Shown piece after piece: positions 27,054-36,216 of a stretch of DNA of 64,000 nucleotides; position 1 is the stretch's first letter; each line of letters opens with the position of its first letter. The notes beneath the pieces are model-generated. The model did not search any database and was not told the DNA's origin. It worked only from the letters and a program-made list of their open reading frames with translations. The stretch is from assembly GCA_036275915.1 (NCBI GenBank), contig DASUCV010000002.1, positions 186,001 through 250,000 on the forward strand, given 5' to 3'. The position numbers and the translations under genes were made by a program. This DNA comes from Candidatus Polarisedimenticolaceae bacterium. Its GTDB lineage: Bacteria > Acidobacteriota > Polarisedimenticolia > Polarisedimenticolales > DASRJG01.

Positions 27054-28474
27054 GGTGCTTCCTTTCTATCCGAGTTGGCGGCGCCGGGCTCCTGCGGTTG
27101 CCAGCCCCCCCCGAGCGCCTTGTAAAGAGAGACGATGGCATTCAACTCATCGCGCCGTGCCTGCGCCAGCGCGTTCTCGACCGGGAAGAGCTGCTGCTGG
27201 GCGTCGATCACCTCGAAGTACGAGGAGAGCCCGGAGAGGTAGCGGACGTTCGCGATCCGGACCGACTCTTCGTAGGCGGCGACCGACGACGCGAGCTGAG
27301 TCTTGACCTCCTGGAGCTTCTGGACCGCGACGAGCGCCGTCGACACGTCGGCGAACGCGTTCGTCACCGCCTGCTCGTAGCCGATCTTCGCCTGCTCCCA
27401 CTGGGCGATCGCGACCTGCTTCTCACGCTTCAGGCGTCCGCCCTGGAAGATCGGCCCGGCGAGCCCTGCCCCGATCGACCAGGTCTTGTCGTTGCCGAAG
27501 ACCTCGGACAGCTCCTTGCTGACCCCGCCGAGGAGGCCGGTGAGGCTGATGACCGGAAAGAAGTTCGCCTGAGCGACGCCGACGCCCGCGTTCGCGGAGA
27601 TCAGCGTCTCCTCGGCCTGCCGGACGTCCGGCCGACGCTCGAGGAGCGCCGACGGCAGCCCCGGCGGCGCCTCCGGGTAGACGCGCTGGCCTTGGAGCGG
27701 TGTCCCGCGCGGGATCGGCTGCGGAGGACGGCCGACGAGGAGATTGATCTGGTTCTCGGTCTCGACGATCCGGCGCTCGATGTCGGGGATCGCCGCGGCG
27801 GTCTGCGAGGTGAGCGCCTGCGCGCGTGAGGTCTCGAGCGCGCTCGCGGCCCCGCCCTGCAGCTTGCGGTTGAAGAGGTCGAAGGTCTCCTGGAACGACG
27901 ACGTCGTGCGCTTCGCGATCTCGAGCTCCGCGTCGAGCTCGATGAGGGCGAAATACGACTGCGCGACCTCGGAGGCGAGCGTCAGGAGAACGCCCCGCCG
28001 CGCCTCCTCGGTGGCCAGGTAATCGTGCAGCGCCGCTTCGTTCAGGCGCCGGACGCGCCCCCAGAGGTCGATCTCCCACGCGACGTTGACGTTCGCGGAG
28101 TAGCGCGACGCGGCGTTTCCGGAAGGATCGACCGATTGCGGGAGACGGGTGTAATCGTAGCCGGCCGCGTACCCCACCTGCGGCCAATACGCCGACTTGG
28201 CGACGCCGTAACGCGCCTGCGCTTCTTCCACGCGCGCCGCCGCGATGCGCGCGTCGTAGCCGTTCGCGAGCGCCTGCTCGACGAGCGCCTTCAGCTCCGG
28301 ATCGCCGAAGACCTCGAACCACGGGACATCGGTGAGCGCTTTCGCCTGGGCGGCCTGCGCCTCGCCGTAGAACCGGTCGGGCGAGGTGATCTCCGGGCGC
28401 TTGTAGTTCGGGCCGACCGCGCACGAGGCCGCGAGGCCGGCGATCGTGAGGACGGCGAGGAGGCGCCGCATCAT
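27050..28474 (-). CDS. Efflux outer-membrane channel (NodT/OprM family lipoprotein)
   Basis: 474-residue TolC-like outer-membrane factor. A lipoprotein signal ('LAVLTIAGLAASC') is followed by the NodT hallmark 'AVGPNYKRPE', long alpha-hairpin repeats ('ALANGYDARIAAARVEEAQARYGVAKSAY'), 'VAWEIDLWGRVRRLNEA', and 'LLERRPDVRQAEETL'. Its start overlaps the stop of the pump gene (TGATG). It forms the exit duct of the tripartite system with the permease and adaptor encoded upstream. Confidence 0.95.
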   Translation of the reverse strand: MMRRLLAVLTIAGLAASCAVGPNYKRPEITSPDRFYGEAQAAQAKALTDVPWFEVFGDPELKALVEQALANGYDARIAAARVEEAQARYGVAKSAYWPQVGYAAGYDYTRLPQSVDPSGNAASRYSANVNVAWEIDLWGRVRRLNEAALHDYLATEEARRGVLLTLASEVAQSYFALIELDAELEIAKRTTSSFQETFDLFNRKLQGGAASALETSRAQALTSQTAAAIPDIERRIVETENQINLLVGRPPQPIPRGTPLQGQRVYPEAPPGLPSALLERRPDVRQAEETLISANAGVGVAQANFFPVISLTGLLGGVSKELSEVFGNDKTWSIGAGLAGPIFQGGRLKREKQVAIAQWEQAKIGYEQAVTNAFADVSTALVAVQKLQEVKTQLASSVAAYEESVRIANVRYLSGLSSYFEVIDAQQQLFPVENALAQARRDELNAIVSLYKALGGGWQPQEPGAANSDRKEAP

Positions 28475-31400
28475 CAGTGAGCCCCGCTCGCCGGCGGCGC
28501 GGCAGCATGCTTCTTCTCCGCGCCGGACAGCTTTTCGACCAGGACGAACAGCGCGGGGATGATGAAGATCGCGAGCCCGGTCGCCGCCGACATCCCCGCG
28601 ATCACCGCGGTGCCGAGGATCCGGCGCGAGAAGCCGCCGGCGCCGCTCGCGAGGTAGAGCGGCACACAACCGAGGATGAACGCGAACGAGGTCATGAGGA
28701 TCGGCCGCAGGCGGAGCTTCGCGCCCTCGAGCGCGGCGTCGACGAGCGACTTGCCCTGCTCGTGCTGCATCTTCGCGAACTCGACGATGAGGATCGCGTT
28801 CTTCGCGGCGAGGCCGATGAGCATGACGAGGCCGATCTGGCCGTAGACGTCGAAGTCGTACTTCCGGAGCATGAGACCGCCGAACGCGCCGAAGACGGCG
28901 ACCGGCACCGAGAGGAGCACGGAGAACGGGAGCGACCAGCTCTCGTAAAGGGCGGCGAGGATCAGGAAGACGAAGACGATCGAGAGGGCGAAGACGGGAC
29001 CGGCGCTGCCCGCGTGCTTCTCCTGGTAGGAGAGGTCGGCCCACTCGTACCCCATTCCGCGCGGCAGCACCTCGGCGGCGACGCGCTCGAGCGCCGCCAT
29101 CGCCTGCCCGGAGCTGTACCCGGGAGCGGGCGCGCCGGTCACCTGGACCGCGCGGTAGAGATTGAACCGGTTCGTGTACTCGGGACCGGTGATGCGCTTG
29201 ACGTTCGTGAGCGCCGACAGCGGCACCATGTCCCCCGAGGAGTTCCTCACGTAGAACGATCCGATCTGCGCGGGATCGACGCGGGCGTCCCCTTCGGCCT
29301 GGAGGTAGACGCGCCACTGCCGGCCGAAGCGGTTGAACTGGTTGATGTACGCGCCGCCGAGATCGGCCTGCAAGGTCTGGTAGACGTCGGCGATCGGCAC
29401 GCCCTGCTTGAGGACCTTGTCTCGGTCGACGTCGGCGTAGATCTGCGGCACGCCCGCACGGAACACCGTCGAAAGGCGCGCCAGCTCCGGCTGCTTGCCG
29501 GCAGCCTCCATGAACTTCTTCACGTTCTGGTCGAGGAACGCGATGTCCCGCCCCTCGCGGTCCTGGAGGTAGAGGGAGAAGCCGCCCGCCGTGCCGAGAC
29601 CTGGGATCTCGGGGGGCGGGAAGCCGAAGACGAGGGCCTCCGGGATCGACTCGCGGAACTTCTTGTTCATTGCCGGGAGCAGCGCGTAGACGGTCTGGGG
29701 GAACTCCTTCCGCTCCTCCCACGGCTTCAGGGACACGAAGAAGAAGGCGTTGTAGCTCGCCGACGCGCCGGTGAGCATGCTGTAGCCGCCGATCGAGTTG
29801 AAGTGCTCGACCTCCGGCGTCGCCGCGAGGATCGCCTCGACCTTCTTGGTGACCGCGTTCGTGCGCTCGAGCGAGGCCGCGTCGGGGAGCTGGACGTTGA
29901 GGAAGAAGTAGCCCTGGTCCTCCATCGGCAGGAAGCTCTTCGGAAGGCTCTTCCCGAACATGCCGGCGACGATCGTGAATCCCACGAGGAGCGCCAGCAT
30001 GATCACCGTACGGCGGATGAGCAGGTGCGAAACGCTCACGTACCCGTTCGTCATCTTCGTGAAGCCGCGGTTGAACGCTCCGAAGAACTTCCCGAGCGGC
30101 CCCTTCGACTCCCCGCGGTGCCGCAGCAAGAGCGCGGAAAGCGCCGGCGACAGGGTCAGCGCGTTGAACGCCGAGATGAGGACCGAGATCGCGATCGTGA
30201 CCGCGAACTGCTTGTTCAATCGCCCCTGGATCCCGGGGGTGAACGCCATGGGGATGAAAACCGACGAGAGGATGAGCGCGATGCCGACGACCGGCCCCGA
30301 GACCTCCTCCATCGCCTTGTAGGTGGCCTCTTTCGGGGAAAGGCCGTGCTCGATGTGAACCTCGACCGCCTCGACGACGACGATCGCGTCGTCGACGACG
30401 AGGCCGATCGCGAGGACGAGGCCGAGGAGCGACAGTGTGTTCACGGAGAACCCGAGCATCGGGAAGACGGCGAACGTCGCGACGAGCGAGACGATGACCG
30501 CGATCATCGGTATCAGCGTCGCGCGCCAGCTCTGGAGGAACAGGAACACGACGACGATGACGAGCACCATCGCCTCGAGGAGGGTGTGGATGATGTCGTC
30601 GATGCCGGCGGTCACCGGAAGGGTCGTGTCGAGCGAGATGATGTAGTCGAGATCCGACGGGAACGACGCCTTGAGCTCCTCGACCGCCTTCTTCACCCCG
30701 TCGGCGACCGCGAGCGCGTTCGATCCGGGTGCCTGGTAGACCGCGATGATGCCGGAGGGCTTCCCGTCGAGGCCTCCGAACTGGTTGTAATTCAGGGCGC
30801 CCAGCTCGATGCGGGCGACGTCGCCGAGACGCACGATCGACCCGTCCGGGTTCAACCGCACGACGACCTTCGCGAACTCGTCCGCATCGACGAGGCGTCC
30901 CTGCGCGCGCACGGTGTAGGTGAACGACTGCCCCTTCGGCGCCGGCTCGGCGGCGATCTTGCCCGCGGGGTTGACGTTGCTCTGCGCCTGCACCGCGGAG
31001 ATCAGGTCCGAGACCGTGAGACCGAGCTTGGCCAGCCGGTCGGGGCGCACCCAGATGCGCATCGAGTAGTCGGCGGAGCCGAAGATCGTGATCTGGCCGA
31101 CGCCCTTCACGCGGTACAGGAAGTCTTTGACGTTGATCGTCGCGTAGTTGCCGAGGAAGAGGCTGTCGTAGCTGCCCTTCGGCGAGTACAGCGAGACGAC
31201 GAGGAGAGGGAGCCCCATGGACTTGTTGACGGTGACGCCGAACTGGTTGACCGAGGTCGGAAGGTTCGGCGACGCCTGCGACACGCGGTTTTGCGCGTTG
31301 ACCTGGTCCATGTCGACGATCGTGTCGATGTCGAACGTGACCTGGAGCGTCAGCGTGCCGTCGTTGGCGTTGATCGATTTCATGTAGAGCGAGTTGTCGA

Positions 31401-31614
31401 CGCCCGACATCTGCTGCTCGAGGGGTGCGGCAACCGACTGCTCGATCGTGAGCGCGTCGGCGCCGACATAGCTCGTCGTGATCTGGATGAGCGGCGGCGT
31501 GATCTCCGGGAACTGCGCGATCGGGAGGCCGGTGATCGTGACCGCCCCCGCGATCACCATGATGATCGAGATGACGATCGACAGGACCGGACGGTCGATG
31601 AAGAGCTTCGCCAC
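28474..31614 (-). CDS. RND multidrug efflux permease (AcrB/MexB type)
   Basis: 1046 residues, the usual HAE1 length. N-terminal '[23 protein letters not shown]', periplasmic porter domain with 'VNRFGVTV'-like segments, the proton-relay Asp pair in '[15 protein letters not shown]' on TM4, and '[22 protein letters not shown]' in the first half; the second half repeats the fold. It exports drugs or other amphiphiles from periplasm and inner leaflet using proton motive force. Flanked by adaptor (3-base gap) and outer-membrane channel. Confidence 0.97.
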   Translation of the reverse strand: MAKLFIDRPVLSIVISIIMVIAGAVTITGLPIAQFPEITPPLIQITTSYVGADALTIEQSVAAPLEQQMSGVDNSLYMKSINANDGTLTLQVTFDIDTIVDMDQVNAQNRVSQASPNLPTSVNQFGVTVNKSMGLPLLVVSLYSPKGSYDSLFLGNYATINVKDFLYRVKGVGQITIFGSADYSMRIWVRPDRLAKLGLTVSDLISAVQAQSNVNPAGKIAAEPAPKGQSFTYTVRAQGRLVDADEFAKVVVRLNPDGSIVRLGDVARIELGALNYNQFGGLDGKPSGIIAVYQAPGSNALAVADGVKKAVEELKASFPSDLDYIISLDTTLPVTAGIDDIIHTLLEAMVLVIVVVFLFLQSWRATLIPMIAVIVSLVATFAVFPMLGFSVNTLSLLGLVLAIGLVVDDAIVVVEAVEVHIEHGLSPKEATYKAMEEVSGPVVGIALILSSVFIPMAFTPGIQGRLNKQFAVTIAISVLISAFNALTLSPALSALLLRHRGESKGPLGKFFGAFNRGFTKMTNGYVSVSHLLIRRTVIMLALLVGFTIVAGMFGKSLPKSFLPMEDQGYFFLNVQLPDAASLERTNAVTKKVEAILAATPEVEHFNSIGGYSMLTGASASYNAFFFVSLKPWEERKEFPQTVYALLPAMNKKFRESIPEALVFGFPPPEIPGLGTAGGFSLYLQDREGRDIAFLDQNVKKFMEAAGKQPELARLSTVFRAGVPQIYADVDRDKVLKQGVPIADVYQTLQADLGGAYINQFNRFGRQWRVYLQAEGDARVDPAQIGSFYVRNSSGDMVPLSALTNVKRITGPEYTNRFNLYRAVQVTGAPAPGYSSGQAMAALERVAAEVLPRGMGYEWADLSYQEKHAGSAGPVFALSIVFVFLILAALYESWSLPFSVLLSVPVAVFGAFGGLMLRKYDFDVYGQIGLVMLIGLAAKNAILIVEFAKMQHEQGKSLVDAALEGAKLRLRPILMTSFAFILGCVPLYLASGAGGFSRRILGTAVIAGMSAATGLAIFIIPALFVLVEKLSGAEKKHAAAPPASGAH

Positions 31615-31617
31615 GAG

Positions 31618-32736
31618 TCAGCTCGCCCGCGCGGGCGCCGGCTTCGCGGTGACCTTGCTCCCCGTCCGCACGAACTGGAGGCCCTCGACGACGACCTGGT
31701 CGCCGGGCTCGAGCCCCTTCTCGATGACCCAGAGATCGCCTTGCCGCGGCCCGACCGTCACCGGGCGGACCTCGGCGGTGCCGTCCGGCTTGACGACGCC
31801 GACCATGAACGAGCCCTGAAGCTCGCTCACGGCGCGTTGCGGGACGAGGAGCGCCCCCTTCTTCGTGTCGACGACGGCGCGGACCTTCGCGTACTGGCCG
31901 GGACGCAGCGTATGGTCGGGGTTCGGGAAATCGCCGAGCACCGAAATCGTCCCGGTCTTGACGTCGACCTCGCGGTTCAACGCGGACGCCGTCCCCTTCT
32001 GCGGGTAGACGCTGCCGTCGGCAAGGATCAGCTCGAGGGGAAGCTTCTGCATTCCCGCGTTCCCGGCCTGGTTGAGCCGCTCCGCGGCGGCCATGTACTC
32101 CTGCTCGCTGATCGAGAAGTTCACGCGGATCGGGTCGACCGTGGAGACGGAGGTCAAGACGGTGGACCCGTCGACGAGATCGCCGACCTGCGCTTTCGCA
32201 ATCCCGGCGACGCCGTCGATCGGCGAGGTCACCTTCGACCATTGGAGGTTCAACTTCGCCTGTTCCTGGTTTGCGTTGGCGGCGGCGAGCGCCGCGGTCG
32301 CCTCGTCGCGCGCGGCGAGCGCGTTGTCGAGCTCTTGCTGGCTGACCGCCTTCTGCGCCGCCAGCGGCGTGTAGCGATCGACGTCGACCTTGGTCTTGGC
32401 AAGGGCCGCTTGTGCCCTGCCGACCGTACCCGCCGCCTGGTCGTACGCGGCCTGGAACTGCCGCGCGTCGATCTCGAACAGGACCGCGCCCTGACGGACG
32501 AAGCTTCCCTCGTTGTAGGCCCGGCGCATCAGGTAGCCCTGCACCTTCGGGCGGATCTGCGCGTCGACGCTCCCCTGGAGAGTGCCGATCCACTCCTTCA
32601 CCACCGGGACGTCTTGTTGCACGACGGGAGCGACGAGCACCTCCGGCGGGGCGGCAGGAGGCGCATCCGTCTTCTTCGCGCACGCCGCGCACACGACCAG
32701 GGTCGCGATCACCGTCGCCTTTTTCAGCCGATGCAT
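31618..32736 (-). CDS. RND efflux periplasmic adaptor (membrane fusion protein)
   Basis: 372 residues. Lipoprotein signal with lipobox VCAAC, then the AcrA/MexA plan: 'VVQQDVPVVKEWIGTLQGSVDAQIRPKVQGYL' (barrel and lipoyl half), an alpha-hairpin (about 95-165), the second lipoyl half 'TSPIDGVAGIAKAQVGDLVDG', and membrane-proximal 'LVPQRAVSELQG'. ATG 32736 is preferred because GGGAGG lies six bases before it. First gene of the efflux operon; the 130-base leader carries CTTA(T/C)C repeats. Confidence 0.95.
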   Translation of the reverse strand: MHRLKKATVIATLVVCAACAKKTDAPPAAPPEVLVAPVVQQDVPVVKEWIGTLQGSVDAQIRPKVQGYLMRRAYNEGSFVRQGAVLFEIDARQFQAAYDQAAGTVGRAQAALAKTKVDVDRYTPLAAQKAVSQQELDNALAARDEATAALAAANANQEQAKLNLQWSKVTSPIDGVAGIAKAQVGDLVDGSTVLTSVSTVDPIRVNFSISEQEYMAAAERLNQAGNAGMQKLPLELILADGSVYPQKGTASALNREVDVKTGTISVLGDFPNPDHTLRPGQYAKVRAVVDTKKGALLVPQRAVSELQGSFMVGVVKPDGTAEVRPVTVGPRQGDLWVIEKGLEPGDQVVVEGLQFVRTGSKVTAKPAPARAS

Positions 32737-32811
32737 GCAAAGCCTCCCGGGCAACCCGTCAGCGGCAGCTTACCTCGGCAGCTTTTCGTGTAAAGCGGAA
32801 TAGAAATATTA

Positions 32812-32858
32812 CTTATCTTCTTGCCCGATTCTTACCACGGAATCTTCAAGTTCTTATC
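32812..32858 (-). promoter_or_regulatory. Direct repeats CTTA(T/C)C upstream of the RND operon
   Basis: Copies at 32812-32817, 32831-32836 and 32853-32858 (read GATAAG/GGTAAG on the minus strand), spaced 19 and 22 bases, in an unusually A/T-rich 130-base gap. Phased direct repeats suggest a regulator site. No confident -35/-10 pair is seen. Confidence 0.35.
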
Positions 32859-32866
32859 CCTGGATC

Positions 32867-35491
32867 TCAGGCGACTCTCACGACCACGACAGTCATGTCG
32901 TCGTGCTGCATCGCCCCTGCGGCGAAGGCGTCCGCTGCGGTGAACAAGCGCTCGATGAGCCCGGAGGCGGGAACGTCGCGCGCGTCTCGGATCGCCGCGG
33001 CCAGCCGCGTCTCGCCCCACTCCTGCTCGTCCGGGTTCATCGCCTCGCTGATCCCGTCGGAGTAGACGACGAGGAGGTCGCCGCGCGCGAGCTCGACGCT
33101 GCGCTGCTCGAACTTTCCGCCGTCGACGAGGCCGACGACCGGCCCCGACGCGGACAGCCTCTCGAGCGTCCCGCCGTTTCCGCGGAAGAGCATCGGCGCG
33201 TTGTGGCCCGCGTTGACGAAGTCGAGACGCCGGCTCCCCGGATCGAGCTCGCCGTAGAAGAACGTCGCGTAGCGATTGTCCGGCGAGGCCTCGTAGATCA
33301 GGTAGTTCAGGTTCGTGATGAGCTGCGCCAGATCGGTCGGTCCGGAGAGGCGCTGACCTCGAAGAGAGGCCTGGAGGCTGGCCATGAGGAGCGCCGCGGG
33401 GATGCCCTTCCCGGCGACGTCTCCGAGCGCGATGCCGAGCCGGCCCCCCGGGAGCGCCAGGAAGTCGTAGTAGTCGCCGCCGACGCCCTGCGCCGGCCGG
33501 CAGAACCCGGCGCAGTCGATCCCGTCGACGGCCGGCACGCGCTGCGGGAAGAGCTTCTGCTGCACGTCGCGGGCGATCTCGATCTCGCGCGACATGCGCT
33601 CCCGGCTCGCGATCTCGCGGGCGATCGTCGCCGTGAGGCGGCTGTTCTCGAGCGCGAGCCCGGTCTGCGTCGCGACGAGGCCGAGGAGCTTCGAATCGCT
33701 GAGCGAGTACGGCTCCTCGCTCTTCTTGGGACCGAGCGTGATCGCGCCCAGGAGATCGCTCTTGCCGATGAGCGGGAGGATGATCTCGGCATCGACCTGC
33801 GCGAGGCGGGAGCGGCTCTCCTCGGAGATCGCCTCGCGGCGGAGCGGGCTCTCGGGATCTTCGTAGCGCACGCGCGCGGGGCGCCCGGAAGCGGCGAGCC
33901 TGCGGATCGCGTCGGCGCTCACCGGGAACGCGACGGCGGGCGCCAAGTCGAACCCGCGCGAGCGGACCGGCACGAGCCATTCCTTCTCGAGGAGGAAGAC
34001 GACGAGCTTCTCGACGTGAAGGGTCGAGCCGATGCGGTCGATGACGGTATCGAGGAGAGGCTCGGTCTCGACGATGGTGCGGACCTCGTCCGAGAGGTTC
34101 GTCAAGACGTGCTCGGCGTCGTAAGCCTCGCGGAAGAACCGCCTGTCGGTCCAATCCATCGCCTTCTTCGCGAAGCGCGGCACGACGACCGCCGCGGCCG
34201 CCATCAAGGCGATCGCCTCGATCTTGCGCGGCCGGTTCGCCGACGGGTCGTTGATGAGGTTCCAAGCGTTCCAGAGAGCGGCGAGCATGAACAGGAAGCC
34301 GACGACCCGGATCGTGCCCCGCGCCGCCGCGTAGCGCAGGCCCTGCCTCACGGCGACGCGGACGTCCATCGCCTTGTCGACGAGGATCACGTACGCGAGC
34401 GTCAACGGGAAGACGGGGACGACGAGGAGCGCGCCGGCGATCGCGGCGATCGGGAAGGTGTCGAGCGAGCGTGAGGTGACCACCGACGCGATGAGGAGCA
34501 CCAGGAGCGGCGTCAATGCGATCGTCGCGCCCCAGAAGAGGATGCGGATCCTCCGGAGCGCGTCGGCGCTCTCGACGACCCCCTTCTTCCAGCCCATGAC
34601 GACGAAGAAGAACGAGATCGAGCCCATCGAAGCGACCTGCACGACGTCGGCGGAGACCGTGAGCGCGTGGGCGAACGGCGCGAGCGCCCGGACGTTCCCC
34701 TGCTCGGCGAGCGTGACGACCACGTCGCAGACCGCGAACGCCGCGAGCGGGCCGACGAGGGCCCACTTGATCCAGCCGTGGCGCCGCTCCCACGGGAGCC
34801 GGCCCGCGAACTGTGCGCCGAACAGCGTGAACCAGATCGGCCACGTCAGTTGCGACAGCTCGCCGTAGAGGGCCCCCGCGATGCGGAGCGGATCGGGCCA
34901 GAAGAGGTAGGCGTACGACTGGATCGCCGCGATCTGTGAGAAGCCGAGGAGCATGAGGAGGACGAGCCACGCCGCGGGGTCGCGCGGCCGGACCGCGGTG
35001 ACCCAGAAGCCGACGCCGAGTCCGACCCACGGCATGATCAGGCCGAGCGCAATCGCGAGCACGCGGAACGCCGTGATGTGCGCCGCGTCGCCGACCGAGC
35101 GCGCGAGGACGCTCGACGGGATCGTCGTCTCACCGCCGTGGCCGTCGGAGCGGGACACGACGACCGCCAGGTGCGTGCCGGGGACCGCGGTACGGAACCG
35201 GCGCACGACCTGCGCCGGGGTCTCGAACGGCTCCCCGTCGATCGAGACGATGCGGTCGCGGCGCTTGAGCGGCGGCGTCGCGATTTGGTCGATCTCGCGC
35301 GACGTCGACTGGATGAAGCCGTCGGGCCAATCGGGGACAATCGGCGTCGCGGGCACCGTCGACGGATGCCAGGCGATCGCGAGCATCTCGAGCGTCATCG
35401 GGATCCGGTACGCGAGCACCCAGAGCAGGAGCGCCGCGAGCGCGGCGTAGAGAACGCCGAGCGGAAGGCGCGTCCGGGACGATTCGCTCAT
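32867..35491 (-). CDS. Membrane SpoIIE-type protein phosphatase with PDZ and GAF domains
   Basis: 874 residues. Order: N-terminal membrane helix; a PDZ-like domain (about 70-125, 'LKRRDRIVSIDGEPFETPAQVVRRF'); a multi-helix membrane region (about 138-400); a GAF-like sensor (about 455-600, 'EVRTIVETEPLLDTVIDRI' onward); a short coiled linker ('IEIARDVQQKLFPQRVP'); and a PP2C/SpoIIE catalytic domain with metal ligands 'GVGGDYYDFLALPGG' and 'GDVAGKGIPAALLMA', and near the end 'HDDMTVVVVRV'. It likely controls an anti-sigma-factor antagonist pathway; no partner is adjacent. Confidence 0.92.
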   Translation of the reverse strand: MSESSRTRLPLGVLYAALAALLLWVLAYRIPMTLEMLAIAWHPSTVPATPIVPDWPDGFIQSTSREIDQIATPPLKRRDRIVSIDGEPFETPAQVVRRFRTAVPGTHLAVVVSRSDGHGGETTIPSSVLARSVGDAAHITAFRVLAIALGLIMPWVGLGVGFWVTAVRPRDPAAWLVLLMLLGFSQIAAIQSYAYLFWPDPLRIAGALYGELSQLTWPIWFTLFGAQFAGRLPWERRHGWIKWALVGPLAAFAVCDVVVTLAEQGNVRALAPFAHALTVSADVVQVASMGSISFFFVVMGWKKGVVESADALRRIRILFWGATIALTPLLVLLIASVVTSRSLDTFPIAAIAGALLVVPVFPLTLAYVILVDKAMDVRVAVRQGLRYAAARGTIRVVGFLFMLAALWNAWNLINDPSANRPRKIEAIALMAAAAVVVPRFAKKAMDWTDRRFFREAYDAEHVLTNLSDEVRTIVETEPLLDTVIDRIGSTLHVEKLVVFLLEKEWLVPVRSRGFDLAPAVAFPVSADAIRRLAASGRPARVRYEDPESPLRREAISEESRSRLAQVDAEIILPLIGKSDLLGAITLGPKKSEEPYSLSDSKLLGLVATQTGLALENSRLTATIAREIASRERMSREIEIARDVQQKLFPQRVPAVDGIDCAGFCRPAQGVGGDYYDFLALPGGRLGIALGDVAGKGIPAALLMASLQASLRGQRLSGPTDLAQLITNLNYLIYEASPDNRYATFFYGELDPGSRRLDFVNAGHNAPMLFRGNGGTLERLSASGPVVGLVDGGKFEQRSVELARGDLLVVYSDGISEAMNPDEQEWGETRLAAAIRDARDVPASGLIERLFTAADAFAAGAMQHDDMTVVVVRVA

Positions 35492-35500
35492 GGCCGCAGG

Positions 35501-35510
35501 AGGTTACCAT
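35501..35510. promoter_or_regulatory. Shared bidirectional -10 of the phosphatase and DUF4336-like genes
   Basis: AGGTTACCAT. Plus strand: TACCAT (35505-35510), ending six bases before ATG 35517. Minus strand: TG-G-TAACCT (hexamer 35501-35506), ending nine bases before ATG 35491. The start codons are only 25 bases apart. Confidence 0.5.
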
Positions 35511-35516
35511 GCGGCC

Positions 35517-36215
35517 ATGACGCTCTATCCGCACGAGCCGCCGGCGTTCCTCGACGACGGTCTCTTCGTCGTCGTGGGCCGCTGGAAGAAGTCACCCTTC
35601 GAACGGAAGATGACGATCTTCCTCCTCTCGACCGGCGAGCTGGCGGTTCACAGCGCGATCGCGATGGACGCCGCCGGGATGACGGCGCTCGAGTCGCTCG
35701 GACGTCCAAGTTGGATCCTGGTGCCCAACCGCTTTCACGCTTCCGACGCCGGCTGGTACGCCGACCGCTACCCGTCCGCGCGCGTCCTCGTTCCGGCCGA
35801 GATCCGTCAGCGGCTCTTCGAGAAGCTCCCGCGCATCGACGGGTCACTCGACGAGGACTGGCCCGAAGCGCTCGCCGGCGAGCTCGCGGTCGTGCCCCTC
35901 CGCGGAACGCGGATCGGCGAGGTCGCGTTCGTCCACGCGCCGTCGCGCACGCTCGTCCTCACCGACGCTTGCTTTCATTACAAGCACGGCGACCTGCCGC
36001 GGATCGCCCGGCTCGTCATGCGCATGAACGGAGCCTACGGCGGCTTCGGGACCACGCGCTTCTTCCGCTCGTTCGCCGTCAACGACCGCGACGCGCTCCG
36101 TACGTCGATCGACGCCGTCCTCGAGCACGAGTTCGCTCGGATCGTCGTGTCGCACGGGAGGACGCTGGAATACGGCGGCCCGGAAGCGCTTCGGGAGGCG
36201 TTCGCGAAGATCTAA
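35517..36215 (+). CDS. DUF4336-like metallo-hydrolase-fold protein
   Basis: 232 residues of a cytoplasmic beta-lactamase-like fold in the style of DUF4336: 'FLLSTGELAVHSAIAMDAAGMTALESLGRPSWILVPNRFHASDAGWYADRYPSARVLVP', then 'LVLTDACFHYKHGDLP' and the end motif 'RIVVSHGRTLEYGG'. The classical HxHxDH is absent (NRFHASDAGW instead), so a hydrolytic role is uncertain. ATG 35517 is chosen over ATG 35490, which would overlap the divergent gene. Confidence 0.7.
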   Translation: MTLYPHEPPAFLDDGLFVVVGRWKKSPFERKMTIFLLSTGELAVHSAIAMDAAGMTALESLGRPSWILVPNRFHASDAGWYADRYPSARVLVPAEIRQRLFEKLPRIDGSLDEDWPEALAGELAVVPLRGTRIGEVAFVHAPSRTLVLTDACFHYKHGDLPRIARLVMRMNGAYGGFGTTRFFRSFAVNDRDALRTSIDAVLEHEFARIVVSHGRTLEYGGPEALREAFAKI

Positions 36216-36216
36216 T

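Noticed and set aside
27050-32740. A 1896-codon minus-strand frame running into the outer-membrane channel gene
   Set aside because: Only its last 474 codons are real (the channel); the rest is out-of-frame shadow of the permease and adaptor.
28477-32793. A 1438-codon plus-strand open frame across the efflux operon
   Set aside because: Shadow caused by GC-rich codon bias; composition almost only R, E, D, L, V, G, and both RND and adaptor genes on the other strand are certain.
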